A stretch of DNA of 64,000 nucleotides from Mycobacteroides franklinii. GTDB taxonomy: Bacteria; Actinomycetota; Actinomycetes; Mycobacteriales; Mycobacteriaceae. This document shows positions 45,767-54,486 of the stretch, piece after piece. A program made the translations under genes and the position numbers. The notes below the pieces were generated by a model. That model saw only the letters and a list, made by a program, of their open reading frames with translations, was not told the origin of the DNA and ran no database searches. Every line of letters starts with the position of its first letter. Position 1 is the first letter of the stretch. The stretch is taken from contig NZ_MAFQ01000019.1 of NCBI RefSeq assembly GCF_002013895.1, forward strand, positions 17,093-81,092. The letters are read 5' to 3'.

Positions 45767-47116
45767 CTAGGTGGCCGCCGGGGACTTGCTGTCTTCATGG
45801 AAACCGGGAACCCATTTGTCGATGATGGCCGCGTAATCGACCGGGGCATCAAGCTGCGCGGCGATACCGATCAGGCCGCCGAGGACCCGGAAGAACATCA
45901 GGTAGTTCGGCGGCAGGTTCATCTGTCGGCTGGTCTTGAAGGACTCGAGGAACTCTTCGCTACGGAAATCGGTGGCCTTGGCGGTCAGACGCTGCAGCCA
46001 CTTACGGCTGAAGTGGAATGTGTCGTAGTTGAGCGGCTCGATGTACGGCTCCAGGTACGAGTTGACCTCCTCGTGCGAGACGGAGGTGGCGCTGGGCGGA
46101 ATGAAGCCCTCCGAGCGCAGCACCTCGGTCAGCTCTTCCCACTTCTCGTCGCGGGCCAGACGCAGGATCGGTCCGAAGCCCGCGGGCAGGCCGCCCTCGT
46201 GCGAGGCGCAGGCACCGAAGTCCATGACGCCGAACCGGCCGTCCTCCAACAACATGAAGTTTCCGGGGTGGGTGTCGGCGTGCAGCAGTCCGCAGCGGTA
46301 AGGGGAGCTGATGCTGAACTCCAGCAGGAAATGAGCGCATCTACTGCGCTCTTCCTCCGTGCCGCCGGCGATGATTTCCGAGAGCTTCCGGCCTTGCATC
46401 CATTCGGTGATGATCACCTTGGGGGAGGAGGCGATGACCGAGGGCACGTAGAACTCGGGGTCATCCTTGAAGGCTTTGACGAAGGTGCGCTGGTTGGTGG
46501 CCTCGATGCGGTAGTCGAGTTCTTCCTCGGTGCGCTCGATGAGTTCGTCGACGATGCCCTTGATATCGGCACCCGGGGCCACCTGTTTGAACAACGACGA
46601 GAGCCGCTGAATGGTCTTGAGATCGGAGCGCACGGCTTCATCGGCGCCCGGATACTGCACCTTGACCGCGACGACGCGGCCGTCCTTCCAGACGGCCTTG
46701 TGCACCTGGCCGATGCTGGCCGAGGCGACGGGCTTGTCGTCGAAGGACTGGAAGCGTTCCCGCCATTTGGTGCCCAGTTGGGCATCGAGGACGCGGTGCA
46801 CCTTGTCGGCCGCCAGCGGGGGAGCGTCGCTTTGCAGTTTGGTGAGTGCTTCGCGGTAGGGCTCGCCGAATTCGGGCGGAATGGCGGCTTCCATCACCGA
46901 GAGCATCTGGCCGATCTTCATGGCCGCGCCCTTGAGTTCGCCGAGTACCTGGAACAGCTGTTCGGCGGCCTTCTCGACGAGTTCGGCATTGACTTCGTCT
47001 TTGGACTTCCCGGCCAATCGTTTCCCGACACCGAGTGCGGCGCGGCCCGCTATTCCGGCCGGGAGCGATGCGAGTTTTGCGGCGCGCGCGGCGCGGCCAC
47101 GACGAATCTCTGCCAT
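45767..47116 (-). CDS. ABC1/UbiB-like atypical kinase 3 of 3
   Basis: A 449-residue paralogue. It has AMKIGQMLSVMEA, ASASIGQVHKA, HADTHPGN and VMDFGA. ATG 47116 was chosen because the other two copies start at the same point of the conserved AEIRRGR-type N-terminus; an upstream start at 47191 would add 25 residues without family match. It is downstream of the cyclodehydratase-like gene on the same strand (55-base gap), so the four leftward genes probably share a transcript. Confidence 0.88.
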   Translation of the reverse strand: MAEIRRGRAARAAKLASLPAGIAGRAALGVGKRLAGKSKDEVNAELVEKAAEQLFQVLGELKGAAMKIGQMLSVMEAAIPPEFGEPYREALTKLQSDAPPLAADKVHRVLDAQLGTKWRERFQSFDDKPVASASIGQVHKAVWKDGRVVAVKVQYPGADEAVRSDLKTIQRLSSLFKQVAPGADIKGIVDELIERTEEELDYRIEATNQRTFVKAFKDDPEFYVPSVIASSPKVIITEWMQGRKLSEIIAGGTEEERSRCAHFLLEFSISSPYRCGLLHADTHPGNFMLLEDGRFGVMDFGACASHEGGLPAGFGPILRLARDEKWEELTEVLRSEGFIPPSATSVSHEEVNSYLEPYIEPLNYDTFHFSRKWLQRLTAKATDFRSEEFLESFKTSRQMNLPPNYLMFFRVLGGLIGIAAQLDAPVDYAAIIDKWVPGFHEDSKSPAAT

Positions 47117-47171
47117 GTACACATCATGCCCGGTCGTGATGAAGTTAACAAAAGGTGGTGCTTCGTCAATT

Positions 47172-48029
47172 TCAGGTGAAGTAGGCGCCACATGGGCACA
47201 GCGGGTGAGCCGTCCAGTGGCGTGCGGTCAACGCGTGGGTGGCCAGGTCGAGTTCGAGCGTTGTGTTGAGTGTGACCAGCGGTCCGGGCGCTTGCCCGCG
47301 CATCGCCGACAGCACCCGATCGATCTGTGCCAGCGCCACCGCGACGGTGCCCAACACGGTGGCCGGAGCGGCGACGCCGACGGTTCCGGTGAGCTGCGCA
47401 GCGACCGCGGGCCACTGCTCGTCGCGGTCGTGGCGATGGCGGTCGGCGCATTCCAGACAGCTGGTGATGCCCGGCAGGACCATGGGCCCGATGAGGCCGG
47501 TGCCGTCGCGCGCGCGGACCGACAGGTGCGGCACCTCGGCGTCGGTCAACATCCGCAGCAAGCGGGTATCGGCGATCAGGTCATCGGCCAGGATGGCCAA
47601 ATCCACGTGGTGCCAGGATTTTCCATGTGTCGAATGGGTCGTGTGCTGGATGCGTGCGGACGTATGTCGCAGTGCTTCGGCGAGGGTGTCGGACAGCGGG
47701 CCGCGGCCGACGAGCCGAATCATCGGTGATGCATGTGCCGCGGGCCGGGTGCGACGGATGACGGCTCCGGCATCGACCAATTCGTCCAGCAGCGACCGGA
47801 TATCATCGGCATCGCCAAAGTCCCTGACACACTGGAGATTAAGGATCTGGCCCCAGGTGAGTTCATCGCTCAGGGAGCTCAGTAGCTTCCGCACCGCGTG
47901 GGCAGGGGCGCCCGCTCCGGGGCGCACGATTACCGCGTGGCGCGGCATCCAGCCGATCTGAACCCCGTCGTCGGGCCGGGGCAGCACGGGACGGGCCGGG
48001 TCGAGGGTGAACGTCGGCTCGCTGGACAT
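47172..48029 (-). CDS. Cyclodehydratase/E1-like protein (Rv3196-like)
   Basis: A 285-residue protein resembling the C-type component of TOMM/cyclodehydratase partners, or an inactive ThiF-like fold. The centre has IRLVGRGPLSDTLAEAL near 100. The C-terminal half has ITSCLECADRHRHDRDEQWP near 190 and ends with HPLCPCGAYF, giving two CxxC pairs that may hold zinc. No YcaO gene or precursor peptide is adjacent. ATG 48029 was chosen; 48044 is also possible. The function is unknown, though linkage to ABC1 genes is conserved. Confidence 0.7.
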   Translation of the reverse strand: MSSEPTFTLDPARPVLPRPDDGVQIGWMPRHAVIVRPGAGAPAHAVRKLLSSLSDELTWGQILNLQCVRDFGDADDIRSLLDELVDAGAVIRRTRPAAHASPMIRLVGRGPLSDTLAEALRHTSARIQHTTHSTHGKSWHHVDLAILADDLIADTRLLRMLTDAEVPHLSVRARDGTGLIGPMVLPGITSCLECADRHRHDRDEQWPAVAAQLTGTVGVAAPATVLGTVAVALAQIDRVLSAMRGQAPGPLVTLNTTLELDLATHALTARHWTAHPLCPCGAYFT

Positions 48030-48134
48030 GACCCACTGTGGCATATCCAGCGTGCGTGGCAGGCCTTTGAAAACCGTTTATCCACAGCCCGGTTCGGGCT
48101 GTGACCAGCGCCTAGTGCACGCGCGGTGGGTTTC

Positions 48135-49508
48135 TCAGTCTTCTGGGTTTTCCTGCTTGTTGTCAGAGTCCGAATCGAGCTTCTCGATCTGCGCGATCGG
48201 GTCATCGACGGCATCGGAGTCACCGCCGATGATGCGGTCGATGAACGCCGCCGGATTGTCCAGATCGCTGGCGTCGGGCATCAGATCGGGGTGTGCCCAG
48301 ACCGCGTCGCGCTTGTCGATGCCGACGGCGTCGGTCAGCCTGCGCCACAGATCTGCCGCCTCGCGCAGCTTGCGTGGCCGCAGCTCCAGGCCTACCAGGG
48401 TGCTGAAGGTCTGCTCGGCCGGCCCGCCGGTGGCGCGGCGCCTGCGCAATGTCTCGCTGAGGGCCGCGGTTGCCGGGATGCGTTCGCCGAGCGCATCGGT
48501 CACCACGGTCTGCACCCAGCCCTCGACCAGGGCCAGCAGTGTTTCGAGGCGCTCCAGGGCCTGCTCCTGCTGCGGTGTGGTCTTCGGTTCGAAAATGCCT
48601 TGGGACAGAATCTGTTCCATATCGGACGGATCGCCCAGCGAGGCGGGATTGAAACCGCGCGCGGCCTCCTCGATGGCGCTCATGTCGATCGAGATGCCCT
48701 TGGCGTACTGCTCGACGGTGTCCATCAGCCGGATGGTCAGCCAGCCCACCCCGCTGAACAGCCGATGATGGGCGGCTTCTCGAGCGGCCAGGAACGTCAT
48801 GATCTCTGCCTTGGACTGCTCCAGGCCCTCCGAGAACGTCTCGATGGCTCCCGGGAGTAGCGCGGCAGTTCCGCGCGGGCCCAAGGGCAGCCCGATGTCG
48901 GTGGAGGTCAACACCTCTCGGGACAGCTGCCCGAGGGCTTGGCCGAGCTGGGATCCGAAGGCCATGCCACCCATCTGCGTCATCATGCCCAACAGCGGAC
49001 CGGCCATGCCCTTGGCCTCTTCCGGGAGGTTCTCCGCCCACATGCCCGAAATCTGTTCGGCCACGGGGTCAACGAGCCGCTTCCAGTTCTCCAACGTGTT
49101 ATCTACCCAGTCCGTCGCGGTCCAGGCCGCGGTTCGGGTGGCGCCGGCGGGTAATGCGGTGGCACCGTCGAGCCACGTGTCGGCCAGGTGCACCGCGTCG
49201 GTGATGGCCGATGTGGTGCCCTCGGTGATGGGAGCGACGAAACCGATTGAACTCGAGGCAAGTTGCCGGGCGATGTCGTAGTTGACCGGGCCCGCGGGCT
49301 GGCCACTGGATGCGCTGGCGGCTGCACCGCTGAACATCTGTCCTAGCTGCGTGAAGATCCGGCCCAGATCGGCGGGATTGAATCCACCAGATCCGAAGCC
49401 GAACGGGTCTGCGCCCGACGAACCTGAGCCCGAGGCGCCGCGACCGGCATCGCCCCGCTCACGGTCGGAGTCGTCGCCAGCAGCGAATCCAAAGGGTACG
49501 TCGGCCAT
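48135..49508 (-). CDS. Zinc-dependent metalloprotease-like protein (DUF2342, Rv3195)
   Basis: A 457-residue protein of the actinobacterial DUF2342 family, annotated as a zinc-dependent metalloprotease. The N-terminal 60 residues are Gly/Ser-rich and low complexity. The core has ALLPGAIETFSEGLEQSK and AREAAHHRLFSGVGWL near 240, where Glu and His residues fit the reported metal site. The C-terminus is acidic (DSDSDNKQENPED). Proteolytic activity is inferred from the family. It is transcribed leftward ahead of the cyclodehydratase-like gene. Confidence 0.75.
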   Translation of the reverse strand: MADVPFGFAAGDDSDRERGDAGRGASGSGSSGADPFGFGSGGFNPADLGRIFTQLGQMFSGAAASASSGQPAGPVNYDIARQLASSSIGFVAPITEGTTSAITDAVHLADTWLDGATALPAGATRTAAWTATDWVDNTLENWKRLVDPVAEQISGMWAENLPEEAKGMAGPLLGMMTQMGGMAFGSQLGQALGQLSREVLTSTDIGLPLGPRGTAALLPGAIETFSEGLEQSKAEIMTFLAAREAAHHRLFSGVGWLTIRLMDTVEQYAKGISIDMSAIEEAARGFNPASLGDPSDMEQILSQGIFEPKTTPQQEQALERLETLLALVEGWVQTVVTDALGERIPATAALSETLRRRRATGGPAEQTFSTLVGLELRPRKLREAADLWRRLTDAVGIDKRDAVWAHPDLMPDASDLDNPAAFIDRIIGGDSDAVDDPIAQIEKLDSDSDNKQENPED

Positions 49509-49601
49509 ATCTCTACGGTACCGCTGGTAGACGCGGCCGGATCACGCTGACGGCGTAATGGGCCGAACGCGCTCCTTGTGTGTGTATCGGGTAGCGGTGG
49601 A

Positions 49602-50018
49602 TCAGGCCAGGAAGCGTGCCCGGACCTCGGGCGGGGGCACCGGACAGGTGTCGTAGCGGCCGAAGATCCGGTATCGGGTGCGGGCCACCAGCCGATACAG
49701 CCCATCGCGCACCGGACGCGGCACCAGGCGCGCGATGAGGGCGGCGCGTCGGGTCCCGCCCAGGTAGTCCATGACGCGGAGCACGGCGTCGGAGCGGATG
49801 TGAATTCGTTCGGCGGAACCGCCCGGGTTGTCGACGATCACGAAGGAATCGACGCCGGCGAGTTCGGGGTGCCGCTCGATCACGTGGGTGCCGTACTCGC
49901 TGTCGAGCGCCGCGAACCGCATGGTCCCAATCTGGTCGTCGCGCAGGATCTTCTTGACCGCTCCGTTGCACAGTGCACAGACGCCGTCGTACAGCAGGAC
50001 AGGGGCTTGCTCGCTCAT
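49602..50018 (-). CDS. DCC-family (DUF393) thiol-disulfide oxidoreductase-like protein
   Basis: A 138-residue DUF393 protein with the N-terminal DGVCALCNGAVKKIL, whose DxxCxxC is the DCC signature. Later segments (FAALDSEYGTHV, and VMDYLGGTRRAAL) fit the family. A redox role is guessed from the CxxC. ATG 50018 matches the family start (MSEQAPVLLYDG). It is divergent from the PDZ-protease gene with 62 bases between them. Confidence 0.8.
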   Translation of the reverse strand: MSEQAPVLLYDGVCALCNGAVKKILRDDQIGTMRFAALDSEYGTHVIERHPELAGVDSFVIVDNPGGSAERIHIRSDAVLRVMDYLGGTRRAALIARLVPRPVRDGLYRLVARTRYRIFGRYDTCPVPPPEVRARFLA

Positions 50019-50080
50019 TGAACCTCCGCCCTGGAGACTACCGGCGGGGTGCCGATCGCCGGTTGCCATAGGGTGCAGGC

Positions 50081-51115
50081 ATGAATCGCCGCGTTGCGAC
50101 GTTGCTGGTCGCGCTGATCCCGATTGTTGTCTTCGGGCTGTTGATGTCGGTGATCGCCGTGCCGTTCGTATCCCTGGGACCGGGCCCCACCTTCAACACC
50201 CTCGGGCAGGTCCAGGGCAAGGAAGTGGTGGACATCAAGGGCACCAAGGTCGATCCGGTGTCCGGTCACCTCAACATGACGACGGTCTCGCAGCGGGACG
50301 GGCTGACGTTGGCCGACGCGCTGCGGTTGTGGGCGAGCGGTAGCGAGCAGCTGGTGCCGCGGGATGTGGTGTATCCGCCGGATCGGTCCAAGGATCAGGT
50401 GGACAAGGACAACGACCTTGAATTCAAGAAGTCGGAGGAGAGCGCGGAGTTCGCGGCACTCGGATACCTCAAATATCCCACCGCGGTAACCGTCCTGACC
50501 ATCAGCGATGACGGGCCGTCGAAGGGCAAGCTGCAGGAGAACGACGCCGTCACCGCCGTGAACGGGCACCCGGTGGCGACACTCGACCAATTCACCGGAC
50601 AGCTCAAGCTGACCAAGCCGGGCGATGTGGTCACGCTGGACTACAAGCGCAAGAATCCGCAGGGGAGCGACAAGACGGAAACGGTGAAAATCACGCTCGG
50701 CAAGAACGGGGATCGTGACTACGGATTCCTGGGTGTGGGCGTGGTGCAGGCGCCGTGGGCGCCGTTCACCATCGACTTCAATCTGGCCAACATCGGCGGC
50801 CCTTCTGCCGGCTTGATGTTCAGCCTCGCGGTGATCGACAAGCTGACGCCCGGTGAGCTTGATGGCGGAAAGTTCGTCGCCGGTACGGGAACAATCGACG
50901 CCGAAGGCAAGGTGGGTCCCATCGGGGGCATCACGCACAAGATGTTTGCCGCCAAAGACGCTGGAGCGACGGTGTTTTTGGTGCCCGCGGCCAACTGCGC
51001 CGAAGCCAAGACCGACGGTGGGCAGGGGCTCACGCTGGTGAAGGTCGGCACCTTGACCGAGGCGGTTGACGGACTCAACGCGCTCAATCGCGGTGATCAA
51101 CCGCCCAGTTGTTAG
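50081..51115 (+). CDS. PDZ-domain Lon-type protease (YlbL-like, Rv3194c)
   Basis: A 344-residue membrane protease with an N-terminal transmembrane helix at about 6-28 (TLLVALIPIVVFGLLMSVIA), a PDZ domain near 125-205 (KLQENDAVTAVNGHPVATL) and a Lon/S16 catalytic domain. Nucleophile Ser242 is in GGPSAGLMFS and base Lys287 in GGITHKMFAA, a Ser-Lys dyad. The YlbL group cleaves membrane or secreted proteins. It is followed by a UPF0182 gene on the same strand. Confidence 0.9.
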   Translation: MNRRVATLLVALIPIVVFGLLMSVIAVPFVSLGPGPTFNTLGQVQGKEVVDIKGTKVDPVSGHLNMTTVSQRDGLTLADALRLWASGSEQLVPRDVVYPPDRSKDQVDKDNDLEFKKSEESAEFAALGYLKYPTAVTVLTISDDGPSKGKLQENDAVTAVNGHPVATLDQFTGQLKLTKPGDVVTLDYKRKNPQGSDKTETVKITLGKNGDRDYGFLGVGVVQAPWAPFTIDFNLANIGGPSAGLMFSLAVIDKLTPGELDGGKFVAGTGTIDAEGKVGPIGGITHKMFAAKDAGATVFLVPAANCAEAKTDGGQGLTLVKVGTLTEAVDGLNALNRGDQPPSC

Positions 51116-51243
51116 CGAACCTCAGCACAATTGATGCAAGACAGGCCCGGCCCTTCTGCGGCTACAGTGGGGCCTGGGTTTTCTTTAGCGAATATTGAGC
51201 GGTTCGACACTCTCAGTAGACACTCGACGAGGAGCGTAGCGAC

Positions 51244-54213
51244 GTGGGAATGCGGCCAAATGGGGCTCTGCCACGACTGACCCGACGAAGCCGGCGACTG
51301 GTCGCCGCATCGTTGGTCATCGTGGTGTTGTTGTTGATCGGGCCGCGCCTGGTCGACACGTACATCAACTGGCTGTGGTTCGGTGAGCTCGGATTCCGCG
51401 GCGTATTCACCACCGTGCTGCTCACGCGGCTCGCGTTGTTCCTGATCGTCGGAACCCTGGTCGGTGCCGTGGTTTTCGCGGGCTTCGGGCTGGCTTACCG
51501 GGCGCGGCCCGTGTTCGTGCCCGCCAAGGGGCCGGGCGACGCGCTGGCGCAGTACCGGGCACTGATCCTGTCGCGGGTTCGGCTCTTCCTCATTGGCGTT
51601 CCCGTGCTCATTGGGGTGCTGGCCGGCGTTGTGGCCCAAAGCTATTGGATGCCCGTGCAGCTGTTCCTGGAGGGCGGGGACTTCGGTATCAAAGATCCGC
51701 AGTTCGGATTGGATCTTGGCTTCTTCGCGTTCGATTTGCCGTTCTACCGATTCGTGTTGACCTACCTGTTCATCGCGGCGTCCATCGCGCTGATCGTCAA
51801 CGGCTTGGTGCACTACATCTTTGGTGGTATCCGGCTGTCCGGGCGTTCCGGCACCCTGTCACGCCCGGCCCGCATCCAGCTGGTGACCTTCGCCGGAATC
51901 CTGGTGCTACTCAAGGTTGCCGCGTATTGGCTCGATCGCTACGAGCTGCTCTCGCACACGCGGGCCGGCAAGCCGTTCACCGGCGCCGGCTACACCGATA
52001 TCAACGCGGTGCTGCCCGCCAAGCTCATCCTGTTGGCCATCGCGGTGATCTGCGCGGTCGCGGTGTTCTCGGCGCTGGTGTTGAAGGATCTGCGGATTCC
52101 CGCCATCGGATTGGCGCTGCTGCTGCTGTCCTCATTGGTGGTCGGCGCCGGGTGGCCGCTCATCGTTGAACAGTTCAGCGTCAAACCCAATGCGGCGCAG
52201 AAAGAGAGCGAATACATTGCGCGCAGCATCAAGGCGACGCGCGACGCGTATGGCTTGACCGATGATGTCGTGACCTATCGGGACTACAGCGGTACGGCCT
52301 CGGCGCCCACCGGCAGTGAACAGCTGGCCAAGCAGGTCGCCGCCGACCGGTCCACCATCGCCAACATCCGGGTTCTGGACCCGAATATCATCAGCCCCGC
52401 CTTCACACAGTTGCAGCAGGGCAAGAACTTCTACGCCTTCCCCGATTCGTTGTCGATCGACCGGTATCAGGACAAGGGCGGTTCGCTGCGCGACTACGTG
52501 GTCGCCGCTCGCGAGCTCGATCCGGCCAAACTCCGTGACAACCAGCGGGACTGGATCAACCGGCACACCGTGTACACCCACGGCAATGGATTCATCGCCG
52601 CCCCGGCCAACACCGTTCGCGGAGTGGCCGATAAGCCGGACGAGAATGGCGGCTACCCGGAGTTCCTGGTGAACGCCGTCGACGACAACGGCAAGATTCT
52701 GTCCGACGGCCCGGCGCCGCTGGCTCAGCCGCGTGTCTACTACGGCCCGATCATCGCCAGCGATACCAACGACTACGCGATCGTCGGTAAGAACGGCAAC
52801 GACCGTGAGTACGACTACGAGAACAACGCCGGAACCAAGAACAGCACCTACACCGGTACCGGCGGGGTTCCGGTCGGCGGTGCGCTGGCACGTACGGTTT
52901 TCGGCCTCAAGTACGCCGAGCGGAACTTCCTGTTCTCCAATGTGATTGGGGACAACAGCAAGATCCTGTTCAACCGCGATCCGAGCAGACGGGTGGAGGC
53001 GGTGGCCCCGTGGCTCACCGTCGACAGCGGGACCTACCCGGCCATCGTGGACAAGCGCATGGTGTGGGTTGTGGACGGCTACACCACGCTGGACAACTAC
53101 CCCTACTCGCAGCAGACATCGTTGTCGGAAGCCACTTTTGACAGCCAGGTCGGCAAGACCGGGGGAGCACTGCCCAACCAGCAGGTGTCCTACATCCGGA
53201 ACTCGGTCAAGGCGACGGTAGACGCGTATGACGGCACCGTGACCCTGTATCAGCAGGACGAGAAGGACCCTGTGCTCAAGGCGTGGATGAAGATCTTCCC
53301 GGGAACGGTGAAACCCAAGAGCGATATCTCGCCCGATCTCGCCCGGCACCTGCGCTACCCGGAGGATCTGTTCAAGGTGCAGCGGACGCTGCTGGCGCGT
53401 TACCACGTCAATGACCCGGTGACGTTCTTCTCGACCAGTGATTTCTGGCAGGTGCCCGATGACCCGAATGCGCCCACCGGGTCACAGCCGCCGTACTACA
53501 TCGTTGCGAAAGACATTACGAAGAACGATAATTCGGCGTCATTCCAGTTGACCAGCGCGCTCAACAGGTTCCAGCGTGACTTCTTGGCGGCCTATGTCAG
53601 TGCCAGTTCCGATCCTGAAACCTACGGCAAGATCACCGTTTTGACGGTTCCCGGAACGGTGCAGGGCCCGAAGCTGGTCAACAATGCGATCACCACCGAC
53701 AACCAGGTGTCCTCGCATGTCGGCATCATCAAGAACCAGAACATCCTGCGGTGGGGCAACCTGTTGACCTTGCCGGTGGCCAACGGCGGACTGTTGTTCG
53801 TCGAACCGCTGTATGCCTCTCCAGGCCAGGGTGATCAGTCCTCGTATCCCCGGCTGATCCGTGTCGGCATGTACTACAACGGCAAGGTCGGCTATGCGAC
53901 CACGGTCAGGGATGCATTGGACATGGTGTTCGGGCCCGGTGCGGGCGCCACGGCGACTGCGCCGGCCGTGGAGCCGGGCTCCGTCGTGCCGCCGCCACCG
54001 AGTGGCCAGAACGTCCCTGTGGTGCCTCCGGTGGCGCTGCCGCCAGTCAGCGGGTCGTCGGAGCTGTCCGCGGCGAAGGCAGGCGCGCTGCAGGAGGTTC
54101 AGCGGGCCATTGGCGAGGTGAAGGACGCTCAGAAGAGTGGGGACTTCGCGCGGTACGGGCAGGCTCTCAAGAGCCTCGACGACGCGATGACGAAGTTCAC
54201 ACAGGCCAAGTAG
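51244..54213 (+). CDS. UPF0182 membrane protein (Rv3193c-like)
   Basis: A 989-residue protein with about seven N-terminal transmembrane helices within residues 1-310 (for example RLVAASLVIVVLLLIG and LALFLIVGTLVGAVVFAGF), a large outer domain (RVYYGPIIASDTNDYAI and TDNQVSSHVGIIKNQNI), and a Pro-rich then helical tail (PPPPSGQNVPVVPP). This is the UPF0182/COG1615 family, conserved in Actinobacteria and of unknown function. GTG 51244 follows GAGGAGCG, a good ribosome site. A perfect hairpin follows the stop. Confidence 0.88.
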   Translation: MGMRPNGALPRLTRRSRRLVAASLVIVVLLLIGPRLVDTYINWLWFGELGFRGVFTTVLLTRLALFLIVGTLVGAVVFAGFGLAYRARPVFVPAKGPGDALAQYRALILSRVRLFLIGVPVLIGVLAGVVAQSYWMPVQLFLEGGDFGIKDPQFGLDLGFFAFDLPFYRFVLTYLFIAASIALIVNGLVHYIFGGIRLSGRSGTLSRPARIQLVTFAGILVLLKVAAYWLDRYELLSHTRAGKPFTGAGYTDINAVLPAKLILLAIAVICAVAVFSALVLKDLRIPAIGLALLLLSSLVVGAGWPLIVEQFSVKPNAAQKESEYIARSIKATRDAYGLTDDVVTYRDYSGTASAPTGSEQLAKQVAADRSTIANIRVLDPNIISPAFTQLQQGKNFYAFPDSLSIDRYQDKGGSLRDYVVAARELDPAKLRDNQRDWINRHTVYTHGNGFIAAPANTVRGVADKPDENGGYPEFLVNAVDDNGKILSDGPAPLAQPRVYYGPIIASDTNDYAIVGKNGNDREYDYENNAGTKNSTYTGTGGVPVGGALARTVFGLKYAERNFLFSNVIGDNSKILFNRDPSRRVEAVAPWLTVDSGTYPAIVDKRMVWVVDGYTTLDNYPYSQQTSLSEATFDSQVGKTGGALPNQQVSYIRNSVKATVDAYDGTVTLYQQDEKDPVLKAWMKIFPGTVKPKSDISPDLARHLRYPEDLFKVQRTLLARYHVNDPVTFFSTSDFWQVPDDPNAPTGSQPPYYIVAKDITKNDNSASFQLTSALNRFQRDFLAAYVSASSDPETYGKITVLTVPGTVQGPKLVNNAITTDNQVSSHVGIIKNQNILRWGNLLTLPVANGGLLFVEPLYASPGQGDQSSYPRLIRVGMYYNGKVGYATTVRDALDMVFGPGAGATATAPAVEPGSVVPPPPSGQNVPVVPPVALPPVSGSSELSAAKAGALQEVQRAIGEVKDAQKSGDFARYGQALKSLDDAMTKFTQAK

Positions 54214-54221
54214 GAAGGCTG

Positions 54222-54258
54222 GTCCCTGCCACTGTGTGAAAGCGCAAGTGGCAGGGAC
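54222..54258 (+). terminator. Hairpin after UPF0182 gene
   Basis: The arms GTCCCTGCCACT (54222-54233) and AGTGGCAGGGAC (54247-54258) form a 12-bp perfect stem with a 13-base loop. No T-run follows (AAAGACG), so it is a terminator candidate rather than a proven one. Confidence 0.6.
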
Positions 54259-54345
54259 AAAGACGCCGACGGATGTCGAGAACGTGCAGGCCAGGTAAAC
54301 GATTTGGCGCCAGCGCACTGCGCCCGGTAACCTGATATTCACCAC

Positions 54346-54419
54346 CGCGGGGTGGAGCAGCTCGGTAGCTCGCTGGGCTCATAACCCAGAGGTCGCAGGT
54401 TCAAATCCTGTCCCCGCTA
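54346..54419 (+). tRNA. Initiator tRNA-fMet (CAT)
   Basis: The cloverleaf is complete: acceptor CGCGGGG with CCCCGCT-A, D-arm, anticodon CAT in GGGCTCATAACCC, and T-arm GGTTCAAAT. The three consecutive G-C pairs flanking the anticodon loop and the unpaired first base (C1 against U72) mark the initiator type. The 3' CCA is not encoded. The gene remains whole at the joint with element 2, and its 3' part presumably contains the integration core. Confidence 0.93.
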
Positions 54420-54426
54420 CTAGGTA

Positions 54427-54467
54427 AGCAGGTCAGAGGGTATTTTCCCTCTGACCTGCTTCATTTT
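54427..54467. terminator. Strong hairpin between tRNA and integrase
   Basis: The 14-bp perfect arms AGCAGGTCAGAGGG (54427-54440) and CCCTCTGACCTGCT (54447-54460) enclose TATTTT and are followed by TCATTTT. It can terminate the tRNA transcript rightward and the convergent integrase leftward. It could be part of the attachment region. Confidence 0.8.
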
Positions 54468-54486
54468 CAAGAACCCCATCCGTTAT

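Noticed and set aside
45629..47179. 516-residue rightward ORF opposite ABC1 copy 3
   Set aside because: Its repeated segments mirror the duplicated kinases on the other strand; no independent gene features.
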